The notes under the pieces were generated by a model, which was given only the letters and a program-made list of their open reading frames with translations, did not search any database and was not told the origin of the DNA. Position numbers and translations under genes: made by a program. Below, piece by piece: positions 1 to 5,835 of a DNA stretch of 10,817 nucleotides. Origin of the DNA: Candidatus Zixiibacteriota bacterium (GTDB taxonomy: Bacteria; Zixibacteria; MSB-5A5; UBA10806); NCBI GenBank assembly GCA_003520965.1, contig DOTU01000300.1, positions 1-10,817 on the forward strand, written 5' to 3'. Each line of letters begins with the position of its first letter. The first letter of the stretch is position 1.

Positions 1-900
1 GACTCGCCGATTGTATTGACAATCGGGGGCAAAGAATGGCGGCCGGATAATTTCGATCTCACTTTCAGAGGTGAGATGACCATGCGAGATGCGCTTAAAG
101 ATTCGAGAAATCTGGTGGCGATCAAGTTGATCATGGATCCTCTGGTTACTCCCCAGCAGGTTGTGGAATACGCCCATCGCATGGGGATCAGCACACCGCT
201 TAATCCGGTGCCATCGTTAGCTATCGGGTCAAGCGAGGTAATGATGTGGGATATGGTGCCAGCATTCTCGGTCTTTCCCAATGGAGGAATCAGAAAAGCC
301 CCGTTCTATATCACCAAAATAGTAGATCGCAATGGGAATGTAAAATTCGAAAAAACAAGAATCGATCAAGAAGAGGTATTGGCGCCTCAAACAGCATATA
401 TCATGACGAATATGCTTCAAACTGTAGTTGACCACGGTACAGGCGCAGGCGCCAGGGCTCTTGGCTTTTCGCGACCGGCTGGTGGAAAGACCGGCACCAG
501 CAATAACAACACCGATAACTGGTTTGTCGGTTTTACACCTCAGATAACTTGCGGGGTCTGGATTGGATTCGACGATAAGACTAAAATCGGTAGCGGCAAA
601 GGCGAAGTAGGCGCTACCACAGCTCTTCCGATCTGGGCCAACTTTATGAAAGTAGCAACGACTGATTTGCCAGTGAAAGATTTCCCGGTGCCGCCGGGCA
701 TCTATACGACTACAATCTGCCTTGATTCGGGCAAGCTGGCCCGGGAGGATTGTCCTCGTACTGTTACAGATATTTTTACCGAGGCCACGTTGCCCAAAGA
801 AGAATGCACGTTAAATCATAAAACGGCTCATCCCACCAAGGATAATTCCAATCGATTCCAGTTCGACGAAAAAAACCATAGTAAAAAAGAGCGATTTTAG
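1..900 (+). CDS. Penicillin-binding protein 1A-like transpeptidase, C-terminal part (5' end outside the window)
   Basis: This is the C-terminal part of a class A penicillin-binding protein, an inner-membrane enzyme that polymerises and cross-links peptidoglycan on its outer face. The reading frame is open from base 1, so the gene begins upstream; 299 residues are visible. The transpeptidase SxN motif (S-R-N) is at residues 35-37 of the fragment. The KTGTS motif is at 163-167 (487-501), followed by the NWFVGFTP and GVWIGFDD strands typical of PBP1A. The catalytic serine of the SxxK motif, the glycosyltransferase domain and the membrane anchor must lie upstream. After the catalytic fold there is a tail of about 75 residues with three cysteines and a polar, charged end, as in many PBP1A proteins. 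It is the only plus-strand gene here and converges on the acetyltransferase gene. No T-tract terminator follows it. The family is certain; the 1A subclass is likely. Confidence 0.93.
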   Translation, partial: DSPIVLTIGGKEWRPDNFDLTFRGEMTMRDALKDSRNLVAIKLIMDPLVTPQQVVEYAHRMGISTPLNPVPSLAIGSSEVMMWDMVPAFSVFPNGGIRKAPFYITKIVDRNGNVKFEKTRIDQEEVLAPQTAYIMTNMLQTVVDHGTGAGARALGFSRPAGGKTGTSNNNTDNWFVGFTPQITCGVWIGFDDKTKIGSGKGEVGATTALPIWANFMKVATTDLPVKDFPVPPGIYTTTICLDSGKLAREDCPRTVTDIFTEATLPKEECTLNHKTAHPTKDNSNRFQFDEKNHSKKERF

Positions 901-983
901 CAGAGTTGCACACCAGTCATTATTGCATTATACTAAATCTAAGAGATCAATTATTTATTTAGCCACATACCTATAGCGTTATA

Positions 984-1144
984 GCCCGCGGGTTCCGCTC
1001 GCGACCGAAGGTCGCGCGGAAATCCGCTTCGTGCATATAGAACAAGTTGATATATCTGCAAACAGCATCATGAGAAATTGCTATTAATAGCGATGCGGAT
1101 TTCTTCCTTTCGCTCCTTTGGAGCGAAAGGCGGAACCCGCGGGC
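984..1144. repeat. Complex inverted repeat predicted to fold into a four-way junction
   Basis: The 260 bases between the convergent PBP and acetyltransferase genes hold no credible coding sequence but do contain nested perfect stems. P1 pairs 984-998 with 1130-1144 (15 bp). P2 is a hairpin, 1000-1006 with 1010-1016, around a GAA loop. P3 pairs 1019-1027 with 1095-1103 (9 bp). P4 is a hairpin, 1107-1116 with 1120-1129, around a TTT loop. The inside of P3 also contains the 12-base palindrome GCTATTAATAGC (1080-1091). The arms meet as a four-way junction of about 161 bases, and the fold can form in RNA from either strand or as a DNA cruciform. No T-tract follows any stem, so it is not a standard rho-independent terminator, though it could still block convergent transcription. 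GC-rich termini around an AT-richer core suggest a small non-autonomous mobile element or lineage-specific intergenic repeat. I do not recognise it as a named family. Bases 901-983 are AT-rich and hold nothing else certain. Confidence 0.8.
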
Positions 1145-1160
1145 ACAACGATGCGGGGTG

Positions 1161-1694
1161 CTACTTGCTTTTGTTGGGAATCAATATACTCAAATCGGGC
1201 CAGCCGTAGCTGAGCTCGTCAAGCGGGGCGTTACCGATCTCGATTTTCTTACGTCCCACAGGCCTTGCGCCCAGGGATTCGTAGAAATACTTAGCGGGGT
1301 TTTTCTCAAGCACCCAAACAAGCATCGAATTATATTTGTGTCGCGACAACCAATAGGCAACGTTTTCAACAAGCTTTTTCCCAACGCCTTTTCCCTGATA
1401 TTCTTTGAGTAAATAGATAGCGTAGAGTTCGCCATTGAAGCCGGTCTTCTCTTCCCTGTTGGGGCCGCCAATGGCAAATCCTATTATTCTGCCATCATCA
1501 TCCTCGGCAACGAAAAAGCATTTCATTTCGCCGAGATTGGAAAGCATTTCGCGCCATCTGCTACCGTTGCGCACATAATCGAGGCTATCGAGAACCTGGT
1601 CTGGGACTATGCCCCTGTAGGACGACCTCCATGAATTGATATGAACAATTGAAATAGCGGAGGCATCATCAACTTTGGCCAATCGAATTCGCAT
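1161..1694 (-). CDS. GNAT-family N-acetyltransferase
   Basis: A single-domain GNAT acetyltransferase of 177 residues that would transfer the acetyl group of acetyl-CoA to an amine; its substrate cannot be read from the sequence. The N-terminus (HINSWRSSYRGIVPD, residues 18-32) is characteristic of a common GNAT subfamily. The acetyl-CoA pyrophosphate-binding motif A is at about 89-108, with the Q-x2-G-x-G signature as QGKGVG at 100-105. The C-terminal NPAKYFYESLGARPVG stretch (132-147) is the usual motif B. The ATG at 1694 is the natural family start, but no clear Shine-Dalgarno sequence precedes it. It lies 30 bases beyond deoA on the same strand, so it is probably the last gene of the nucleoside operon, although the AT-rich sequence just upstream leaves room for its own promoter. 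Its stop codon lies 17 bases from the edge of the structured repeat. A link to nucleoside catabolism is positional only. Confidence 0.9.
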   Translation of the reverse strand: MRIRLAKVDDASAISIVHINSWRSSYRGIVPDQVLDSLDYVRNGSRWREMLSNLGEMKCFFVAEDDDGRIIGFAIGGPNREEKTGFNGELYAIYLLKEYQGKGVGKKLVENVAYWLSRHKYNSMLVWVLEKNPAKYFYESLGARPVGRKKIEIGNAPLDELSYGWPDLSILIPNKSK

Positions 1695-1724
1695 ATATTA
1701 TGTATCGAAAAAGACCGCTAAATC

Positions 1725-3026
1725 TTAAGACAATCGTTTTTTAATTAGCGTCGGCGCTTCTACTTTATCTAAACCTATTTTAATAAACTTGATTAACCTC
1801 AGGGCAACATCATCGGCTTGAGTATTATTTCGGGAATGAATTTCAACCAGCATTTCCCCTGCTTTTACTGTATCACCGATTTTCTTATGGAATATTAATC
1901 CCACCAGGGGATCGATTATATCATCTTTTGTTTTCCGGCCGCCACCCATATCAACAATTAGCCGTCCGATCGCTTCGGTTTCGAAACCCTGCAAGAAACC
2001 GTCAATCTCAGATTTAAACTGTCTGATAACCGGAGCCTTGGGTATTTCTGAATATTCAAAAATCCCAAGATTGCCGCCTTGATAAGCGACCATATCTTCA
2101 AATTTGCGCCAGGCAGAACCATCCCCAAGCTTGGTTTCAAGGAGTGATACTGCAGTTTCGCGGTTCTTTGAGATTCCCGCCAGTATGAGCATTTCTACAG
2201 CAAGTTCAATGGTGACCCGATAAAGATCAGGGGCAAAATTGCCTTTGAGCGCGTCGACAGATTCCTTGACTTCGAGGATGTTCCCGGCTGTATATCCTAA
2301 AGGTTGATTCATATCGGTCAGGAGCGCGCACACATCCCGACCCATAGCTTTGCAGACGCCTATAAGGTTGATGGCCAATTCGGTGGCCGTTTCAACCGTT
2401 TTCATAAAAGCCCCATTGCCGCATTTGACATCGAAAACGAGGCCATTCGGCCCGGCAGCAAATTTTTTCGAGAGGATCGAACCGCAAATCAGAGGGATCG
2501 ATTCAACAGTTGAGGTAACGTCGCGAAGCGCATAGATCGCCTTATCGGCCGGGGCGATCTCGGGAGTCTGGCCGGAGATAACGCATCCAACATTCTCAAC
2601 GCCTGACATGAATTCGTTAAGCGAAAGATTGGTACGGTAACCGGGGATTGTCTCCAGCTTATCAAGTGTTCCTCCGGTATGGCCGAGGCCGCGGCCAGAG
2701 AGCATTGGTACCTTAACACCGCAAGCTGCAACCCAAGGCGCCAGAATCAGTGAGACTTTATCTCCCACGCCGCCCGTAGAGTGTTTATCAACATACAGGT
2801 TGCGAGGTTCGCCAAAGGAAATAGTTTCGCCGGAATAAAGCATTATTTCGGTAAGCCAGCCAGTTTCCTCATAGTCCATTCCTTTAAGAAAAATCGCCAT
2901 AAGGAGGGCTGACATCTGGTAATCTTTTATATCGCCCTTAAGAAATAAGCTTATAAAATAGGAAATCTCATCACGAGTAAGTTTTTTGCCATCACGTTTT
3001 TTAGCGATAATTTCGACCGGATTCAT
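1725..3026 (-). CDS. deoA: Thymidine / pyrimidine-nucleoside phosphorylase
   Basis: This enzyme phosphorolyses pyrimidine (deoxy)nucleosides to the free base and (deoxy)ribose 1-phosphate in the cytosol. It has 433 residues, the usual length. The phosphate-binding KHSTGGVGDK motif is at 81-90 and the family signature SGRGLGHTGGTLDKLE is at 110-125. Residues aligning with the known base-binding set are all present: H82, R168, S183 and K187, which match Bacillus pyrimidine-nucleoside phosphorylase numbering. Residue 108 is Met. As I recall, E. coli thymidine phosphorylase has Met at the equivalent site (M111), whereas the broad Bacillus enzymes have Lys (K108) contacting the ribose 2'-OH. This favours a deoxyribonucleoside-preferring enzyme and hence the name deoA over pdp, in keeping with the deoB and deoC neighbours. 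Its ATG overlaps the deoC stop by four bases (ATGA), which implies translational coupling. The family is certain; the specificity is inferred. Confidence 0.96.
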   Translation of the reverse strand: MNPVEIIAKKRDGKKLTRDEISYFISLFLKGDIKDYQMSALLMAIFLKGMDYEETGWLTEIMLYSGETISFGEPRNLYVDKHSTGGVGDKVSLILAPWVAACGVKVPMLSGRGLGHTGGTLDKLETIPGYRTNLSLNEFMSGVENVGCVISGQTPEIAPADKAIYALRDVTSTVESIPLICGSILSKKFAAGPNGLVFDVKCGNGAFMKTVETATELAINLIGVCKAMGRDVCALLTDMNQPLGYTAGNILEVKESVDALKGNFAPDLYRVTIELAVEMLILAGISKNRETAVSLLETKLGDGSAWRKFEDMVAYQGGNLGIFEYSEIPKAPVIRQFKSEIDGFLQGFETEAIGRLIVDMGGGRKTKDDIIDPLVGLIFHKKIGDTVKAGEMLVEIHSRNNTQADDVALRLIKFIKIGLDKVEAPTLIKKRLS

Positions 3027-3874
3027 GCGGTGCCTGTCACAATCTTGACTGAAGCCGATGCGCCAATACGAGTCGCACCGGCCTGCATCATTTTAAGGGC
3101 CATAGCCGTATCGCGGATACCTCCAGCGGCCTTAACGCCAAGCTCATCCCCAACAACACGTCGCATTAGTGCCACATCCTCAAGTGTCGCTCCCGATGGC
3201 CCAAAGCCGGTTGATGTCTTCACGAAATCAGCACCAGCAGCCTTGCACATCAAGCAACCTTTTATTTTCTCTTCGGTGGTAAGATAGGCATTCTCTAAAA
3301 TAACCTTGGTGATTACATTTTGGGATGTAGCCTGGACTACCGCAGCAATATCGTCTTTTATAAACGATAGTTCATTATCTTTTAACGCGCCGACATTTAT
3401 CACCATATCGATCTCTTCGGCCCCAAGTGATTCAGCGTCTCTGGCCTCGAATGCCTTCGTAGCGGTGGTGTTGGAGCCAAGAGGAAATCCAATCACAGTG
3501 CAAACCTTTACCCGCGAGCCAGCCAGGATCGCCCGGCAGCGCGCAATATGCGTGGGGTTGATACAAACCGAATAGAAGCCATATTCTATCGCCTCACCGC
3601 AAAGCTGCTCAACCTCGTGCGCGGTGGCGTTTGGCTTGAGAATGGTGTGGTCGATCATCGTAGGGGCTACAAGACTCTGACCAACCCCGATACCCGCTGA
3701 GATCCGGTCCGCGCCGGCCTCAGCAATCCTCTTGACTGCGGCCGGACGTTCCGCGATGCAATGCCCGCAACCTTTGCAAGAGGCGTGATCATCATCGGAA
3801 GTATTGGGTTGTTCAACCTTACCGGAGACGATCTCCTCGACAATTTTTCTGATTAACTCTTCATTTTTGGACAT
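3023..3874 (-). CDS. deoC: Deoxyribose-phosphate aldolase with microcompartment-targeting N-terminal extension
   Basis: A class I aldolase that cleaves 2-deoxyribose 5-phosphate into glyceraldehyde 3-phosphate and acetaldehyde. It has 283 residues against roughly 220-260 in the usual family. The TIM-barrel part starts near residue 68. It shows the CTVIGFPLG strand (125-133), D156 in EIDMVINVG, K190 in TKVILENAYLT, and the Schiff-base lysine K219 in VKTSTGFGPSG, corresponding to E. coli D102, K167 and K201. The barrel ends in GGIRD and GASASVKIV. The extension has two parts. Residues 1-18 are an amphipathic helix with hydrophobics at 7, 8, 11, 12, 15 and 16, like BMC encapsulation peptides. 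After a polar linker comes CKGCGHC (C33, C36, C39), possibly a metal site. The ATG at 3874 lies inside the end of the shell-protein gene, a 14-base overlap, and the stop overlaps the deoA start. The aldolase call is certain; targeting to a shell is a strong inference. Confidence 0.97.
   Translation of the reverse strand: MSKNEELIRKIVEEIVSGKVEQPNTSDDDHASCKGCGHCIAERPAAVKRIAEAGADRISAGIGVGQSLVAPTMIDHTILKPNATAHEVEQLCGEAIEYGFYSVCINPTHIARCRAILAGSRVKVCTVIGFPLGSNTTATKAFEARDAESLGAEEIDMVINVGALKDNELSFIKDDIAAVVQATSQNVITKVILENAYLTTEEKIKGCLMCKAAGADFVKTSTGFGPSGATLEDVALMRRVVGDELGVKAAGGIRDTAMALKMMQAGATRIGASASVKIVTGTA
3821..3874 (-). other. Predicted encapsulation peptide at the N-terminus of DeoC
   Basis: Codons 1-18 of deoC encode a short helix containing EELIRKIVEEIV. 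Its hydrophobic residues (L7, I8, I11, V12, I15, V16) fall on one face and charged residues on the other. This i, i+1, i+4, i+5 pattern, N-terminal position and following flexible polar linker are the hallmarks of peptides that bind cargo enzymes to the inner face of BMC shells, for example the N-termini of PduD and PduP. A vertex shell gene directly precedes it in the operon. It could instead be a simple oligomerisation helix. Confidence 0.75.
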
Positions 3875-4124
3875 GATCTACTATCCCTGTTATAGCACAA
3901 TCTATCGTGGCTTGAGATGTTTGCGTTGTCATTTTAGCCGATGAGCCTTTGACGGTGATTACGGTATCGCCGACGCCGGCGTCGACAGTATCGTAGGCAA
4001 CTTCATAAGCGCCGGTGGGCTTGCCATCGGGGCTGATAATTGAAATTATTAGAAACTTACCGCCTTTGAGAGATTCATGCTTGGCGGAAGCCCAGAGGCA
4101 GCCGGTTACCTTTCCCAAATTCAT
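3861..4124 (-). CDS. Bacterial microcompartment vertex (pentamer) shell protein, EutN/CcmL family
   Basis: An 87-residue single-domain protein of the EutN/CcmL/PduN family, whose pentamers cap the vertices of icosahedral BMC shells. The family pattern is clear from start to end: the N-terminal strand MNLGKVTG, the central region KFLIISIISPDGKPTG (23-38), DAGVGDTV (48-55), the conserved GSSAK turn (60-64), and the C-terminal ITGIVD strand (78-83). The length is typical of the family (about 80-100 residues). Its ATG overlaps the cdd stop by four bases, and its end overlaps deoC by 14 bases. It therefore appears to be co-translated with the aldolase that makes a volatile aldehyde. No hexameric BMC-H or BMC-T shell protein is encoded in this window, so it would have to work with shell proteins made from another locus. 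The family call is strong; its organelle is inferred from context. Confidence 0.93.
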   Translation of the reverse strand: MNLGKVTGCLWASAKHESLKGGKFLIISIISPDGKPTGAYEVAYDTVDAGVGDTVITVKGSSAKMTTQTSQATIDCAITGIVDHVQK

Positions 4125-4507
4125 CTGAGCCTGAAGCCCTCCGGTAAAAGCTCCGAAAGTATGAATTTATCGACTATCCCCTGCGTATTGGCGCAGGCGA
4201 TTTCAAGATTGGGATTAAACTCAAATAGAACCTGGCGGCAGGCGCCACATGGCCGGGCAGGTTGATCAGATTGTGAATAAACGGCAATAGCCACGAAATT
4301 GCGGTGACCCTCTGAAACGGCCTTAAAGGTAGCGGTACGCTCGGCGCAAATAGTTAGGCCAAAGGAGCTATTTTCCACGTTGCAGCCGGTGATGATCTCG
4401 CCGTCATCAGTAAGTAAAGCTGCGCCAACCTCAAAGCCCGAAAACTTAGCATAAGCGTTTTCTCTGACAACTTTTGCTGCGGAAATCAGTTTTTCCCAAT
4501 CGATCAT
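4121..4507 (-). CDS. cdd: Cytidine deaminase
   Basis: A zinc-dependent enzyme that deaminates cytidine and deoxycytidine to uridine and deoxyuridine, feeding the phosphorylase encoded downstream. At 128 residues it is the short homotetrameric class, as in Bacillus subtilis. The zinc ligands are C54 in the CAER motif and C87 and C90 in PCGACRQ, and E56 is the proton-shuttling glutamate. The substrate-binding FEVGAALL and GCNVENSSFG segments (25-32 and 41-50) are intact. The ATG at 4507 has a good Shine-Dalgarno sequence (AGGAG, with a spacer of about 8 bases), and it overlaps the deoB stop by four bases. The stop in turn overlaps the shell-protein start. Its place among deo genes suggests catabolism of deoxycytidine rather than only salvage. 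Confidence 0.97.
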   Translation of the reverse strand: MIDWEKLISAAKVVRENAYAKFSGFEVGAALLTDDGEIITGCNVENSSFGLTICAERTATFKAVSEGHRNFVAIAVYSQSDQPARPCGACRQVLFEFNPNLEIACANTQGIVDKFILSELLPEGFRLR

Positions 4508-5664
4508 TTTAAATCTCCTAAGAAGCTCTCCCCCATTGGTTGATGAAGGCCGAACAAGTCTAAAACGGTAGCGCCGAGATCGGCAAATGACTTTCTAATC
4601 TCGAGCGATTTGCTTTGCCTGGCCATACCGAGACCGGCAAGTATTGGTACATATTCGCGCGAGTGATCGGTTGAAGGCGTAGTCGGATCGCAGCCATGAT
4701 CGGCGGAAATTATAAAGAGGTCTTTCGATGATAACTTAGCCTTTATCTCCGGGAATCTTGTATCGAAATATTCCAATCCGCCGGCGAAATTACGCACATC
4801 GTTACGGTGTCCCCAGAGCATATCGAAATCAACAAGATTGATGTAGACCAGGCCGTCAAATGATTTACCGAGAATTTCGATCAGGGTATCGACACCATTA
4901 GCGTTTGATTTGGTGGGATGATTCTCCGTTATCCCGGAACCGGCGAATAGATCATTAATCTTGCCTATGGAAATTACCGCATGTCCGGCCTTCGATAGGA
5001 TATCAAGGCCCGTTTCGCTTGTTGGGGCGAGCGAGAAATCATGACGTTCTTCCGTGCGGTAGAAGCTGCCGGGCTCTCCATCGAAAGGCCGGGCAATGAT
5101 GCGGGAGACACCATGCTTGCCGCTCATAATCTCACGGGCGATGCGGCTGTAACGATAGAGCTCCTCAACCGGTACGATGCGTCGGTGGGCGGCAATCTGA
5201 AAGACAGAATCGGCAGATGTATAAACAATCAAAGCGCCTGTTTTAAGGTGTTCTTCGCCAAGTTCTTTGATAATTTCGGTTCCAGAGGCAGGCTTATTCC
5301 CAATCGCCTTGCGGCCGGTGCGCTTTTCAAATTCGGAGATTATCTCAGGTGGGAAACCGTTGGGATAAGTCGGAAATGGTTGCTTGGTGATTATGCCAAA
5401 ATGCTCCCAGTGGCCGACGGTGGAGTCTTTACCAGCGGACCCCTGGGCCATTTTGCCGTAAGACATCATTGGATTTGCTGCAGGAGGAACTCCTTCGATA
5501 TCGATAATATTCCCCAGTCCCATTTTCTGGAGATTGGGCATATTGAGACCACCCAGCATCCGGGCCACATTACCGATAGTATTGGATCCCTTATCGCCGT
5601 AATCGGCGGCGTCGGGAAGCTCCCCCACGCCACAGGAATCAAGAATTAGTACACAGGCTCGCAT
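4504..5664 (-). CDS. deoB: Phosphopentomutase
   Basis: This enzyme interconverts (deoxy)ribose 1-phosphate and 5-phosphate, linking the nucleoside phosphorylase to DeoC. It belongs to the alkaline phosphatase superfamily and uses two manganese ions. The 386-residue protein has D9 in LILDSCGVG, the phosphate-accepting T82 in GKDSTVGHWE, D281 and H286 in VDFDMLWGHR, D322 and H323 in SADHGCDPTTPSTDHS, and H334. These match the Bacillus cereus set D13, T85, D286, H291, D327, H328 and H339 with a nearly constant offset. The ATG at 5664 was chosen because the family begins right at this strand. The frame is open up to a TTG at 5766, but that 34-residue addition resembles nothing and would start beside the terminator. 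No Shine-Dalgarno sequence precedes 5664; a promoter lies so close that the message looks leaderless. It is the first gene of the nucleoside operon. Confidence 0.96.
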   Translation of the reverse strand: MRACVLILDSCGVGELPDAADYGDKGSNTIGNVARMLGGLNMPNLQKMGLGNIIDIEGVPPAANPMMSYGKMAQGSAGKDSTVGHWEHFGIITKQPFPTYPNGFPPEIISEFEKRTGRKAIGNKPASGTEIIKELGEEHLKTGALIVYTSADSVFQIAAHRRIVPVEELYRYSRIAREIMSGKHGVSRIIARPFDGEPGSFYRTEERHDFSLAPTSETGLDILSKAGHAVISIGKINDLFAGSGITENHPTKSNANGVDTLIEILGKSFDGLVYINLVDFDMLWGHRNDVRNFAGGLEYFDTRFPEIKAKLSSKDLFIISADHGCDPTTPSTDHSREYVPILAGLGMARQSKSLEIRKSFADLGATVLDLFGLHQPMGESFLGDLK

Positions 5665-5671
5665 GAATCTA

Positions 5672-5700
5672 ATTCTATGAAATGCAAGGCCTTCTGTAAA
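5672..5700 (-). promoter_or_regulatory. Sigma-70-type promoter of the deo operon, probably leaderless
   Basis: On the minus strand, TTTACA (5700-5695) and TAGAAT (5677-5672) are separated by exactly 17 bases. Each matches five of six positions of the -35 and -10 consensus. Only seven bases separate the -10 box from the deoB ATG at 5664, so transcription would begin at or within a base or two of the start codon. The lack of a Shine-Dalgarno sequence before deoB agrees with a leaderless message. The promoter lies downstream of the ribosomal-operon terminator, so deo expression should be independent of it. No operator palindrome was recognised. Confidence 0.6.
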
Positions 5701-5763
5701 GGGAAAATAGTTATAAGAATAGGGCAATGTCCATGTGTAGAATATTAAATCCCGAATTTCGCA

Positions 5764-5791
5764 CAAACAAAAAACCCGGCGAGTGCCGGGT
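5764..5791 (-). terminator. Rho-independent terminator of the spc/alpha ribosomal operon
   Basis: On the minus strand a 7-bp GC-rich stem, ACCCGGC with GCCGGGT (5774-5780 and 5785-5791), closes a four-base loop. It is followed by a run of T with one interrupting G (5773-5764). It begins about 45 bases after the rplQ stop. A second small hairpin, TGGCCG with CGGCCA (5802-5807 and 5812-5817), lies between rplQ and this stem. The terminator separates ribosomal-protein transcription from the nucleoside operon. Confidence 0.88.
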
Positions 5792-5835
5792 AAAATTTTG
5801 TTGGCCGCGTCCGGCCATGGAGTTGGAAAAAGAGG

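Noticed and set aside
1107..1129. Hairpin as a rho-independent terminator for the PBP gene
   Set aside because: The stem is strong, but no T-tract follows on the plus strand, and it is better explained as one arm of the larger four-way structure.
1158..1412. Plus-strand frame of 84 codons opposite the acetyltransferase
   Set aside because: The opposite strand encodes a clear GNAT protein with its motif A. The plus-strand product is unrecognisable.
3755..3781. Ferredoxin-type 4Fe-4S domain in the DeoC extension
   Set aside because: Only three cysteines are present and the C-P of the fourth ligand is absent, so the motif is reported as an undefined possible metal site rather than a ferredoxin domain.
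5041..5649. Plus-strand open frame of 202 codons opposite deoB
   Set aside because: It is antisense to a fully conserved enzyme, and its translation shows no domain. Long antisense frames are expected opposite biased coding sequence.
5665..5766. A longer deoB starting at TTG 5766, adding 34 residues
   Set aside because: The added residues match no phosphopentomutase N-terminus, the start would sit next to the terminator T-tract, and a good promoter lies within the stretch. The ATG at 5664 fits the family start.
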